This document shows, in pieces, positions 1 through 9,592 of a DNA stretch of 64,000 nt. The stretch's first letter is position 1. Every line of letters begins with the position of its first letter. Under the pieces are notes generated by a model. It had not been told where the DNA came from and did no database searches. It worked only from the letters and a program-made list of their open reading frames with translations. The DNA is from Magnaporthiopsis rhizophila (lineage: Eukaryota; Ascomycota; Sordariomycetes; Magnaporthales; Magnaporthaceae): NCBI GenBank assembly GCA_003049465.1, contig PYSS01000001.1, forward strand, positions 1 through 64,000, given 5' to 3'. The position numbers and the translations under genes were made by a program.

Positions 1-55
<55 letters not shown>
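1..55. repeat. TTA/ATT trinucleotide microsatellite
   Basis: This is an uninterrupted TTA array that runs off the left window edge, so its full length is unknown. It is a simple repeat and has no telomeric unit. Confidence 0.95.
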
Positions 56-111
56 CGCAGCCCTGTCTCCTTTGTGAGGGTGATCCCTAACAGCGTCCTG
101 GTCTTCGACCA

Positions 112-175
112 TTGTACTGTTTATTATCGCCCCTAGGTCGCCTTACCCTAGGAGCAGACGTCTGTTTGTAACACG
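112..175 (-). repeat. Relic end of a family-A LTR
   Basis: The stretch reads CGCCCCTAGG...CCCTAGGAGCAG...TTGTAACA, which matches the reverse complement of the first 60 or so bases of the family-A LTR (compare 16805-16863). The rest of the LTR is not recognisable to its left. It is an old fragment on the genic side of the window. Confidence 0.65.
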
Positions 176-1038
176 GGGCATTTGAAACGACTGCTACAGC
201 TTTGGCTTTAGGGACATAAAATAGGGTAGGTTCATCTTTCCCACTGACCCTTTTCCTCCCACACTTTTTATATGGGCACATTTTTAAGCCCGTCGGTATG
301 CCCTACCTGAAGATGTGCCGTAAACCGGGGTGCCCGGCAAGTAAGTTACCTGTTTGGGTTTATGGGTGGCGATGCGCGTCGTTAAATTTGACGCCCTTCT
401 CCCTCTACCGTCCGAAAGAGCACGGTGAAACATAGGATTCGGTCCCCCCGAGCCTGCATTTTGCAGCGTCAGAGACTGCGGCAACTGTCGGAATGCCTGG
501 GACGCTAGCAGGGAGCCCGGAAGTCGGTAGTTCAACTGCAGGGGCAGCCCCAGACAGCTAAGCCGCAGCCCAGCCACGACTCGAAGTGGGCATCAGGGGT
601 GCCAGGGCTGAGGGCCAATCGGGAGGACGCGAAGCCACTAAACGAGGAATCCGAATTCGCCCCGAGGGCTCGCCCAAGCCGAACTCCCCAAGCCTGGTCC
701 CTGACTGGGACCGGCCCCGCTAAAAAAGCCTAAATTACGTAGCGCGACATCGGCCGGTCACCGTCGGCGTCATGCTACATAAAAGCCGGCGCCATCCTCC
801 CGGTGGTGGACGACGTCGCCAAGAGCGTTCCACCGCCGCAAGACACAAGCAAAAAGCAAAAGAGCTGCAAGATTCGCGATGCCGCGTCTACAAGTCGACC
901 ACGGCTTAACCAATGCTACCGGCCACGAGGCAGTGAACTGGGATGCCTCACCACCCTACCAGTTCCACTCTTCGGGCTCCGTCCTGGCCAGCTCGGCAGC
1001 CGTCAACTGTGGGTATTTGTTCGGACTCGGATAGGTAA
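176..1038. other. GC-rich stretch without a recognised gene; presumed 5' region of the glycosyltransferase gene
   Basis: No open frame here resembles a protein I recognise. The part nearest the next gene probably holds its promoter and perhaps an unrecognised first exon. The glycosyltransferase frame is closed by an in-frame TAA at 1036-1038, so any upstream coding sequence would have to be joined through an intron I could not place, or the stop is a real lesion. Confidence 0.5.
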
Positions 1039-3964
1039 GGAGCATGCACAGCACGGGTTCCCAGAGCTGACGGACGCGTCAACAAAGCAACGGGCGGTAT
1101 CGACATCGACTTCTCCTCGTCAAGGCCCCAAGAACTTGAGCGGCTCCTTTCGCCGCCACCTGTTGTGAGGACAGATGCGCCGACGCCGCCCTGGACGCCG
1201 ACGGGCCGCAGGCGATGCCCTACACTCAACATCGTGGTCCAGGTCGTCGGCAGTCGAGGTGAGTCGACCGCTCCGTGGGCTTGACCCCCGAACATATACT
1301 GAGACAGACGGCCCACCAGGCGATGTGCAGCCCTTTATCGCCTTGGGCAACGCCCTCCAGCGATACGGCCACCGAGTCCGGCTGGCTACGCACGACAACT
1401 TTAATGACTTTGTGCGCAAGTCGGGTCTCGAGTTTTATCCCATCGGTGGCGACCCCGAGGACCTCATGGCCGTAAGCTTATCGGGTCCCGCGATGCCCAT
1501 GCGGCGCTCACCTCAGCCGCTGACCGTCTATCCCCGCAGTACATGGTCAAGAACCCCGGCTTGATCCCCTCGATGGAAAGCCTGCGCGGCGGCGACATAG
1601 GCCGTAAGCGCCGCATGATGCGCGAGATGCTCCGGGGCTGCTGGCAGTCCTGCGTCCAGCCAGACCCGGTCTCGCGCGCGCCCTTCGTAGCCGACGTCAT
1701 CATCGCCAACCCGCCCAGCTTTGCCCACGTCCACTGCGCCGAGGCCCTCGGGGCGCCTCTGCACATCATGTTCACCATGCCCTGGTCCGCCACCAGGGCC
1801 TTCCCGCACCCGCTCGCCAACGTCCGCTCCGACAACATGGACCCACGGTCGTCCAACTACTTAAGCTACGGCGTCGTCGACCTGATGACCTGGCAGGGGT
1901 AAGTATTTGTTTTAATTCCGGCACCGATCCGACATATTACTCACTGGTCGCCCCGCGCCCTGCTGACCATCTCAGGCTGGGAGACGTCATCAACCACTGG
2001 CGGGTCAAAGACCTAGGTCTTGACGAGCTCGCCACTGCCGTAGGTCCCGACATTCTCTCCATAACCAAGACCCCCCACACGTACTGCTGGTCGCCCGCGC
2101 TGGTCCCCAAGCCCGCCGACTGGGACGACAAGATCGACATATGCGGCTTCTTTATGCGCGACGAGCCCGCTTACGACCCGCCCACAGACCTGGCACGATT
2201 CCTCGCGAGCGGGCCGGAGCCCGTGTACGTCGGCTTCGGGAGCATCGTGCTCGATGACCCCGCCCGAGTGACGAGTGTCATCCACGAGGCTTGCCGGTCG
2301 CTCGGTGTCAGGGTGATCATCTCTCGCGGCTGGAGTAAGCTCGGAGGTGACGACCCGAGTACCGACGACGTTTTCTACCTGGGAGATTGCCCTCACGGTA
2401 TGATTCAACGCCGCCTCAAACGTACCGCATTGGAAAAAAAACATGCTAACCTCACCCCAGAGTGGCTCTTCAAGCGGGTCGCGGCCGTCGTCCATCACGG
2501 CGGTGCAGGCACGACCGCTTGCGGCCTGTTCAACGCATGCCCCACGACAATCGTGCCCTTTTTTGGAGAGTAAGGCTGCGTAACCCCGCCTTGCTCGTCG
2601 ACGAGTGCTGACTGGTCGTTTCTAGCCAGCCGTTCTGGGGAAACGTTGTGGCTTCCAACGGCGCGGGCCCGAAGCCCGTTCCGTTTGCCAAGCTTACGAC
2701 GGAAACCCTGGCCGAGGCCATCGGCTTCTGCCTCGCGCCCGGGGCCAGAGAGGCCGCTCGCACCATCTCGGAAAAGATGCGCCTCGAGAACGGCGTCCAG
2801 ACTGCCGTCGAATCCCTCCACCGACACCTCCCCGTGGCCGACCTCACATGCGAGCTGCTACCCGACTTTGCCGCGCGGTGGACGTATAGGCCGCCCAAAT
2901 CGAAAAAGGGCCGGCGGGACCCAGTCAGGCTGTCGGACGAAGCCCTAAATGCCCTGCTCCATGTCGGCAAGCTCAAGATGTCCGATGTGGATCCGTACGT
3001 TTAGCTGTCATTTCCGCTCGTTGTGTTTGTTAAAAACAAAGGCCGGAGCCTCCTGCTGACACACGCGCTCACCGGCAGCTTGCGACCCAAGGAGTACCGC
3101 GTTGACAACAAGCGGTGGGACCCCCTCACCGGCGGCGCCTCGGCCACGCTCGGCACCGTGACCGACTTCACCACGGCCCTGGGCAGTACCTTGATCGACC
3201 CGTTTAAGGACTACAAGCGCGTCAAACACGGCGCCAGTGACGGGTCCTCAGCTGCGGCCGCGGGGGCGGCGGCGGTGGCCATGGGCCGGGGCGTGACCAA
3301 CATGACGGCCGCATTAACCAAGGGCGCGCTGGTTGATATCCCGCTGGCGCTCGCCGACGGCCTGAAGAATACGCAGAAGCTTATGGGCGAGGAGGTCCGC
3401 GACGTCGGCCAGGTGACGGACTGGAGGAGCGGTAGCACCGTCGCCGCCAAAGTATGTCGGCTTTCGCCACCCCTTGGGTCCCCGCATCCATCCCCTCCCT
3501 CAGATGGAAGCTGATTTCTTTTTTGTCGTGTGCGTAACCAGAACTTTGGCTTTGGATTTTATGATGGCATTACGGGCATTATAACCAGACCGATAGTGGA
3601 GGCCAAGCGCGGCGGCACACTCGGATTCTTTAAAGGCGTAGGCCAGGGGTCTTTGGGGATGGTCACTAAGCCAGGCGGTGGTGAGTTTTTTTTTTTTTTT
3701 TTTTCCCTTTTCCCCTGGACGGCCCAAGCGGCCTATATAACCAACTCATGCTGACCACTGAGAAATCCAGCCATGTTTGGGCTGCTCGCGTACCCAGCGC
3801 AGGGGGTATACAAGAGTGCCAAGGCCGCCCTCCACGGCAGCGCGGTGACCAAAGCGGTGGAGAGCGGCAGGAAGCAGACGCTATATCAAAAGAACGGAGG
3901 CCGCCCCGTCGACGAGGGAATCGTCGGCAGGCTTGAGGAGCTGCTTAAACAAAAACCTAGTTAA
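1039..3964 (+). CDS. Sterol 3-beta-glucosyltransferase-like UDP-glycosyltransferase, nine exons, 5' end unresolved
   Basis: The likely role is transfer of glucose from UDP-glucose to a sterol or other lipid. Joining exons 1039-1258, 1320-1471, 1540-1898, 1976-2397, 2461-2569, 2626-2994, 3079-3451, 3542-3680 and 3771-3964 gives 778 codons plus stop in one frame. All eight introns are 56-90 bp with GT...AG ends. Near residue 73 is GSRGDVQPFIALG, the N-terminal signature of the GT28/UGT80 fold; near residue 396 is HHGGAGTT followed by PFFGDQPFWG, the sugar-nucleotide pocket. The last 200 or so residues contain GFYDGITGIITRP and GFFKGVGQGSLGMVTKPGG, glycine-rich repeats like the C-terminus of VPS13/ATG2-type lipid-transfer proteins. 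No PH or GRAM domain is visible. The true start is unknown because of the TAA at 1036-1038. The family call is firm; the substrate is inferred. Confidence 0.85.
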
Positions 3965-4658
3965 AAGGATCATGGGGGGAACGGGTCAGCTTTTGTAGGA
4001 TACGGATGCCTCTGCTTTAAACTACCACGCACGCCAGGCAGCCTTAGGCGAGGTCTCGAATTTCCAGCAGGCATCGTGGTTGAGAAGGTGATTGAATAGA
4101 AGCTCGTTCTTGTCCCTCGCCGTGTCTTGGACTGGAATACTTGCGTGCACGCGCCTGCGTGGTTCGCGCTGCGACGGCCGTTGGGCGTCTTCTGTGCGTG
4201 CGTTTGCTCAGCCCAACGGAGTCTAGACTGACGGCTGGTTGCTATGGGGGCACAAAAAAAAACACGGAAGTATTCCAAGCTGACCCGAGGGGGAGGGGCA
4301 GCGGCCGCAGACTTATATCGGAGGAAAGCACGGAGGAGGTATGCACGGCAACGGAGCTTGATTGAATGTGTATTACCGCGGTGCAGAAAATTATGTGTAA
4401 TAAATAACTGAAGCGAACAGAGCCTCCGCTCACATATCTCGCGCCTCGCAACAGGTATTGTAGTATCCAAGACAAACTCGTCCACGACAGATCCGCGTCG
4501 TTGTCGTCGCTATGTACCAAAGGAAATTAGTTACCTAATTACCTAGTACCCATGCAAAAGAGAAATCCCCGGCCGTGGTTCTCAAGAGTTGGATACGCTT
4601 CCAGATCACACAGGTCGAATCTCACTCCCACCCGCCTCCAACTGAAACGCTCCCCCCT
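3965..4658. other. Intergenic region between two convergent genes
   Basis: This holds the 3' flanks of the glycosyltransferase (+) and of the protease pseudogene (-). An AATAAA at about 4397-4402 could be a polyadenylation signal but is 430 bp from the first stop codon. No further gene is recognisable. Confidence 0.6.
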
Positions 4659-5926
4659 TTATAGGTTCTTGGTGGCCCAGCCGAGGCGCGGGAACGACGA
4701 GCCGTCAAACACGACATAGGCCGCCTTGAGCGCGACGTCGCCAAAGATGCTAACTTGGCCCTGGTTGGACTGGAGGCCGCCAAAGCACGTCGACGGCCCG
4801 GACAAGACGGCACCGGCGCTCATGTACGACCCTGAGGTCGTGATGGTCTTGCCCGCGACGGTGAAGGAGAAGGACGGCAGCGTAGTGCGGCGGCTGAAGA
4901 CGTAGCCGCCCGCGTCGATGGCGTGCCGCGCGCCCGAGACCTGGCCGTAGTGGTCGCTCACGATCGAGTCGTCGAGCAGCAGTAGCGTAGTGCCCGTGTC
5001 GGCGATGCCCGTGATGCTGCCGCCGCCCGACAGGCCGTTGCCGACGGTGTAGCTGTCGGCCGTGAAGGTTTAAAAGCCGCCCGAGCTGTCGACGGGCGTG
5101 TACGCGATGGAGCCCGTGTAGCGGCTGCGGGGCGGTGTGCCAAAATCGTAGAAGCTCGGCTGGTTGTGCTGCAGGTCGGCGGCGAAGACCGGCGCCGACA
5201 GCGATGGCTTGACGTTATCGAAGCCGATCCTTTGCTGGGTAAGCCTGGCCGTGTTGGTGTTGCCAAAGGACAGGCCGACCAGGCCGTCGCCGGGGTTCTG
5301 CACGAACTGCGACGAGATGGTCGTCCCGGCCTCGACGGCCTGGTTGCTGAAGGTGACGGGGCCGATGCTGACGGCGTCTCTGTAGACGATGCCGTTGGCC
5401 CCGCTCATGTCGGCGTACTGGATCTTCCAGATGGCGCCCGACAGGCGGGACGAGGAGCTGCTGCCCGAGTGCGGGTAGGTGTTGTGTCCCTGCTGCGGCG
5501 ACCGCGGCAGGCTGCTGTCAAAGACCCAGAGGTCGGCCGAGCCCGTGGCGAAGTCCAGGTTGAGCGTGGCCCCGGGCATGCCGACCATGACCGGGGTCAA
5601 GTACAGCAGGTCGCCCTGGATCGAGTTGGTCGTGACGCTGCCGTCGTTTTGGCGGCGCTGCAGCTCAGCGGCGCGCGCCAGGGCTGCGTTCTGCACCGCC
5701 GCGGCCAAGTCCGCGGGGATGGGCGTGCCATACTTGGCGTACGCCTTAGCCAGGGCCGTGGGCCCTGTCCGGAGCTCGGGCACGGCGTGCGGGTTTACCA
5801 CCTGCCTGATCGTGAGTCGCAGCTCGAGGCAGCAGCGGGGATGCCGATCTTGGTGTCGATCGGCGAGGCCGAAACGACGGCCAGGACCGAGACAAAGGCC
5901 GCGAGGGTTTGGGCAAAGGGTGGCAT
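4659..5926 (-). pseudogene. Secreted pepsin-like aspartic protease (aspergillopepsin type), disrupted
   Basis: The gene reads right to left from an ATG at 5924-5926 in good context (ACAACAATGCC). It has a signal peptide (MPPFAQTLAAFVSVLAVVSA), a propeptide (GPTALAKAYAKYGTPIP), and a mature part starting near GSVTTNSIQGDLLYLTPVMVG. The length of about 422 codons fits family A1. Three lesions are seen. First, a one-base frameshift near 5815-5845 separates the signal peptide from LRLTIRQVVNP. Second, a TAA at 5070-5072 stands where relatives have Trp (GGF-stop-TFTADSY), as two G-to-A changes would make. Third, the first catalytic motif reads DFATGSADLW instead of DFDTGS (Ala codon at 5547-5549). 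The second motif, ADTGTT (Asp codon 4998-5000), is intact. The frame reopens after the stop down to ...PRLGWATKNL. An intact protein would still lack one catalytic Asp. It lies next to the RIP-affected block. Confidence 0.88.
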
Positions 5927-6090
5927 TGTTGTCTTGTTTGGCTGGCTGGGACAGATTTGAACTTTTAGGGACAAAGGGGTCAGGGAGGGGACGACTTCAG
6001 ACAAGGAGGAGGGAGGATGGGATGGAACGTGTGCGAGAAGGCTGCCGAACAAGACGAGAGCGAAGGTCAAAGGGGCGCCAAGACGGTGCC

Positions 6091-6098
6091 TTTATATA
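6091..6098 (-). promoter_or_regulatory. TATA box of the protease pseudogene
   Basis: TTTATATA on the plus strand reads TATATAAA on the minus strand, about 165 bp upstream of the protease ATG. The spacing leaves room for a 5' leader of about 130 bases. Inferred from sequence only. Confidence 0.55.
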
Positions 6099-6189
6099 CT
6101 CGATTATTCTAGGCCGTCGACGTCCTTGGGCAGGGGTGTCGATAGCAAGTGGCGATGGCGCCATCTGAACTCCTGCCCGAGGCATAACC

Positions 6190-6640
6190 TCGCGGCGTAA
6201 GTGATGCCTATGCCTCCATTCAGAAGCCAGCCGGAGCTACGACTTCCCCTCATCAGGTTCGCGTCCCGATAACGCTAGCCATCCCGGCACTTCCCCATCT
6301 TGGCATGTTGCTCCGACGTGCATGTGGGACTTGGAACGGGTATCTGCTTCGTTGCTGCCGATTCGGCGTTCGATTTACACTTTCGAGAGGGAGGCCGGGT
6401 TAGTGCCTGTAGGTGTTGCTGGCTAGCCGGCGCTGGGAAGGGTAAGTACTTATATACCCGCGTAATACGTCTTCCCAGGCATACCTGTCGCTATATAGGA
6501 TATTAAAAAGATAAAGCCCCCGAATACGCATTTTTTTTACCCTATTTAATTTTATTTAACGTGGTTCATAAGCGAGCGAGACACCAAACGCGTTAACGCG
6601 ACATATAACTTTGCGCGATCAATTCCTCCACACACAAATA
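6190..6640. other. Transition from genic to AT-rich sequence, no gene recognised
   Basis: Base composition changes at about 6480-6560 from near-balanced to strongly AT-rich. I see no convincing coding frame. Sequence from about 6558 (ACGTGGTTCATAAGCGAG) could be the left end of the pogo-type transposon that follows, but its right end is not in the window, so terminal repeats cannot be checked. Confidence 0.45.
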
Positions 6641-6674
6641 GAGCAGAACAAAAAAAAAAAAAAAAAAAAAGCCG

Positions 6675-7669
6675 AATGATTCTAGCTTTTTAAGCTTTAC
6701 AAAAGAACCCATATCTAAGCATCCGGACTGTTATAAACCTTTATAATATCACGTTTACCAGTCTCGCTTATTGAAAGCGCGGCCGACCTGCTCGACGCGA
6801 CACTACGCCTAAATCTCGGAAATTAACGGAATCCGAAAAGGAGGCGCTTATCAAATATATCCTCGACCTGGATTCCCGCATATTCCCTCCCCGGCATTTT
6901 AACGTTGAAAATATAGCCAACCGACTGCTCGCTGAATGTGACGCGGGCGCTATCTGTAAGAACTGGGTTGCGAATTTCGTCAAGCGCCGCGCAAAGCTCG
7001 GGATACGCCGGGTTCGAAAATACAATTACCAAAGAGCCAAATGCAAAATCCTAAACTCGTTTCTGCCTGGTTCGACCTTATGCGGAATATTATAATTAAA
7101 TATAATATTTTAAATAATAATATTTATAATTTTGATAAAACCGGTTTTATATAGGTATAATTGCTGCTGTTGTCGGAATAGGCATTCTGTGCGCGTGCGA
7201 TCCGGAAAAGGAGGACGGAATGGAGGGACCCTCTGGGCCCCTTTGGATCCCGCACGGGCCAACCGGCCTGTGCGGCTAGAGCGGCAGATCGCCCTTTGGG
7301 CGATCTGCCCCTCCGCGCAGATAAAAGGGCAGTCCTTTGCCCTTCCTTACATAGATAGATTCCTTCCTTCTTGTGCACAATAATAGGACTTTCCCAGATT
7401 ATAAAGATCGTTGTTCACCCCTTTTTGGAGATCTCCGAGCCGATTGAACAGGAGAAACCCTCTCCTGCCAACAGCTGTTATAATTATTATAATATTAAAA
7501 AACTGTAATAAATAAAGCTGGTCCAAGTTAGCAATCGGGAATAAGCTATAATTATTTAAAAGGTTAATAATTGCGTTTAAACAATCCCTTTTCTTATTAT
7601 TATTAAAAGGCAGTATTATTTAATTAATTAATATTCGTGTTAAAATATATAACATGTATAAGGGATATG
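6675..7669 (+). pseudogene. Fot1/pogo-type (Tc1-mariner superfamily) transposase relic
   Basis: The frame that opens at about 6675 reads LQKNPYLSIRTVINLYNIT, then KRGRPARRDTTPKSRKLTES, then a CENP-B-type helix-turn-helix region (YILDLDSRIFPPRHF, KNWVANFVKRRAKL, YNYQRAKC). A frameshift near 7045 leads to NPKLVSAWFDLMRNIIIKYN and then YNFDKTGF, which contains the first Asp of the DDE nuclease. The frame is cut at 7171 by a solo LTR and resumes after 7478 as KLVQVSNRE...IPFLIII. It is lost at 7670, where element E0 begins. Many stops lie at positions expected to be Trp, Gln or Arg. A 21-base A tract at 6650-6670 lies just upstream. The family call rests on these motifs and is firm; the element is dead. 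Confidence 0.8.
7171..7473 (+). mobile_element. Family-B solo LTR, TSD GCTGT
   Basis: This 303-bp unit begins TGTCGG and ends CCAACA and is flanked by perfect 5-bp duplications GCTGT (7166-7170 and 7474-7478). Two more copies lie at 29369-35004 (split) and 60243-60541. It is GC-rich compared with its neighbours and sits inside the transposase relic. Confidence 0.93.
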
Positions 7670-8187
7670 TGTTACAATCACAAACCTTCTGCTTCTAGGG
7701 TAGGGCACTTAGGGGCGGCCTTAAGCAGTACTGGGTTGCAAGGTCGCCTTGCACGGGGTCTGGGGTCTGGTAGGAACTGTTATCTGTTATTGCTTGCCCA
7801 AAGGGTTGCCTTGGAGCTAACTTAGGTTAACTGATACCAAAGCTTCAGCTAAAACTACTCAAAGGAAAAAAACCTTCCCTTTATATATCCGAGGCCCTTT
7901 GGGCCTCCTGGCGTGCTATATTTACTATATTCATAACAAATAAAACACCTGGCCTTGGCATGCTATATTTGCTATATTTATAACAAATATAACACCTGGC
8001 TTTGGCGTGCTATATTTGCTATCTTTATAGCAAACATAGCACCCAATCCTTAGGTAAGCTATTACATAACTTCCGACAATCTGGCCTTGGTTGCTTGGCC
8101 CCTGGCCTTTGCAATTACGGGGTAAAAGCATCCTGTTAAAGCTTAGCTTTCCAACCCTTCTACTTTTTGCCGGCTATGGTTGTAACA
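7670..8187 (-). repeat. 3' LTR of E0 (family A, 518 bp)
   Basis: It begins TGTTACAATCAC and ends GTTGTAACA, followed by the internal sequence CCAGGTCCC, as beside other family-A LTRs. A TATA-like TTTATATATCC lies at about 7880. Three tandem palindromes are annotated separately. Confidence 0.92.
7913..8042. repeat. Three tandem 36-bp palindromes in the E0 LTR, period 47 bp
   Basis: Units lie at 7913-7948, 7960-7995 and 8007-8042. Each has the form GTGCTATATTTGCTAT, a short centre, then its inverse. In the third unit 15 of 16 arm bases pair. LTRs of E5 and E6 carry two such units at a 37-38 bp period. They may be binding sites for a dimeric regulator (inference). Confidence 0.85.
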
Positions 8188-8390
8188 CCAGGTCCCTTTT
8201 TTTAGGCCAAATCCTTTTAGCCATACCTGCCGTCCATTTATTTTTGGCTTAATAAATACCTTCCTTCCCTTACCAATTTCCATTTATCCTTTTAACAACA
8301 TATTTGGCCGGGTGCAAAAAACGTAAGCCGGCGCTTTTAACCGTTTGTCGGGACAATTTTCTCTCCGCTATCCTGCTATCCTTTATTTCA

Positions 8391-8817
8391 ATGCCTTTTT
8401 GTTTTAATTGTAAGGCCGATGGCCTTTCCCAGTGTAATGTGTTTTTCTGTAACCGTTCGCGTTAGGAACGGTATATTTACCAAAATCATTTTTATTGTAA
8501 TATCCTTAGCCTAACATTTGAATATTTTTTTTTATAACACTCAGTATGCTTGTATAAAAAAAAAGCTGAAAGCTGCAAAAAAGGAGCATCGATCGATTAA
8601 CGCAAAAATTAAGCATTTTCGGAAACAAAAAAAGCAGTGGCAAAAAAAGTTAACTCGCACAATCCGCCATAGGATTAATAATATTAAGAAACTGGAACGG
8701 ATTAAACAGAAAAAGACCGAAAAAGCGGCCGTACAAATCCCTGCTTTTCCCGACCTTTTACCCCCCGAGTTTTCCTCGTTATTTTCAGATTGGGCTGGTT
8801 TCGGGGGTTTTTTTTGA
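8391..8817 (+). pseudogene. Antisense accessory ORF of E0: Zn2Cys6-like cluster plus basic coiled-coil stretch
   Basis: This lies between the chromodomain end of pol and the 3' LTR, on the strand opposite to gag-pol. From the ATG at 8391 it reads MPFCFNCKADGLSQC. At the fourth Cys position there is a TAG, at the fifth a Tyr, and the sixth Cys is kept (FYCNIL). The spacing is C-x2-C-x7-C-x9-(stop)-x2-(Y)-x7-C. A slip in a T run near 8524-8532 shifts the frame. After it comes a basic helix (KLKAAKKEHRSINAKIKHF, RKQKKQWQKK) and a tail with SDWAGFG. The function is unknown; the cysteine spacing suggests a DNA-binding protein. Homologous ORFs lie at 15645-16160, 22047-23030, 37521-37974, 51492-51971 and 63477-63929. 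Confidence 0.75.
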
Positions 8818-9009
8818 CCCTAACTTGTTTTTTTTAATCTGGTTGGTTATCGCGTTTTTTAATAATTTTTTTAGTTGTATAGCGTGATGGTAATACGTTT
8901 TGTTTTTTAACCGAAAAGTTTTGGGTTCAACTCCTAATGCAATTTAATTAATTAAACAAAAAGGTTTATGCTTTTTAGCTCGGTTGGTGCATTTTTTTTT
9001 GCTAAATTA

Positions 9010-9204
9010 TTTGTAATTATTTTTGCCGATACTTTTGTAAAGCCTTTTGGCAATTTTTAAGGTTTTTTTTCCACATATTATATTTGTGCTTTTATCCTGC
9101 CCATTTAATCAGGTACCACCGTTTGCGGTAGCGTATTTTATTATTAAGGATTTCCTCGATTTTTTCTTCCTGGTTTCGGTCGATTTTTATTAATTTCGTG
9201 TTTT
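9010..9204 (-). pseudogene. Chromodomain end of E0 pol
   Basis: Minus-strand translation gives EEILNNKIRYRKRWYLIKWA then KYNMWKKNLKNCQKAL, the pattern of a retroelement chromodomain (W/Y-L-V/I-K-W core, then a TWEP-like segment). It is the C-terminus of the E0 polyprotein; the rest resumes at 16869 beyond E1. Such domains in chromoviruses are thought to guide integration to particular chromatin. Confidence 0.7.
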
Positions 9205-9215
9205 TCAAGTGTTAC

Positions 9216-9343
9216 TGTCACGGCACAGCAGCTGGGTGCTAGGTTGAAGATCTGTTGTTGCACAAGGAGGCAGATCCGCTAGCTCCGTAGGAAGCCGGCG
9301 GATCACTGGCTAAATACAGGTGTGCGGGCTTGGTCCCGTGACG
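9216..9343 (+). mobile_element. Family-G solo LTR or short element (128 bp), TSD GTTAC
   Basis: It begins TGTCACGGCACAG and ends GTCCCGTGACG, and is flanked by GTTAC at 9211-9215 and 9344-9348. The 8-bp ends TGTCACGG and CCGTGAC(A/G) are nearly inverted copies, as in family D. It is GC-rich with little RIP damage. A second copy is at 44928-45053. Confidence 0.85.
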
Positions 9344-9450
9344 GTTACGACCGCGCTACGCCGGGAGGGGACAGGAGGGCTGGGGCCAACCCCCAGCGCT
9401 GTGCCTCAACCCCGCGGCGGGGTATCATAATAGGTCACGTGATCTCAGAA

Positions 9451-9592
9451 AGATCTCTGGATCTATTGGCAAGAATAACAGATCCACAAATCCAGAAAAA
9501 GGATCTCTAGATTTATTAGCAAGAACAACAAATCCACAAATCCAAAAAAAAATCTCTAAATCTATTATCAAAAATAACAGATCCACAAATCC
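9451..9592. repeat. Three tandem 43-bp palindromes in the E1 5' LTR
   Basis: Units lie at 9451-9493, 9501-9543 and 9550-9592. The best preserved unit is in the right LTR at 16573-16615, where GGATCTCTGGATCTGTTATC is followed by its near-perfect inverse. The sequence is unrelated to the GTGCTATAT palindromes of subgroup 1 although the position in the LTR is equivalent. Confidence 0.82.

Noticed and set aside
1..55. Possible telomere
   Set aside because: The TTA unit is a plain microsatellite, and genes follow directly; no TTAGGG-type repeat is present.
803..1168. Plus-strand frame upstream of the glycosyltransferase
   Set aside because: It starts at GTG, has no recognisable domain, and overlaps the frame that encodes DFSSSRPQELERLLSPPP of the real gene.
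5166..5960. 264-codon open frame on the plus strand opposite the protease
   Set aside because: It is the complement of GC-rich protease codons; its composition (Arg, Ala, Gly, Val) is typical of such shadows.
7913..8042. Possible CRISPR-like array of palindromes
   Set aside because: The organism is eukaryotic by its introns and genes, and the 47-bp units are near-identical throughout, without unique spacers.
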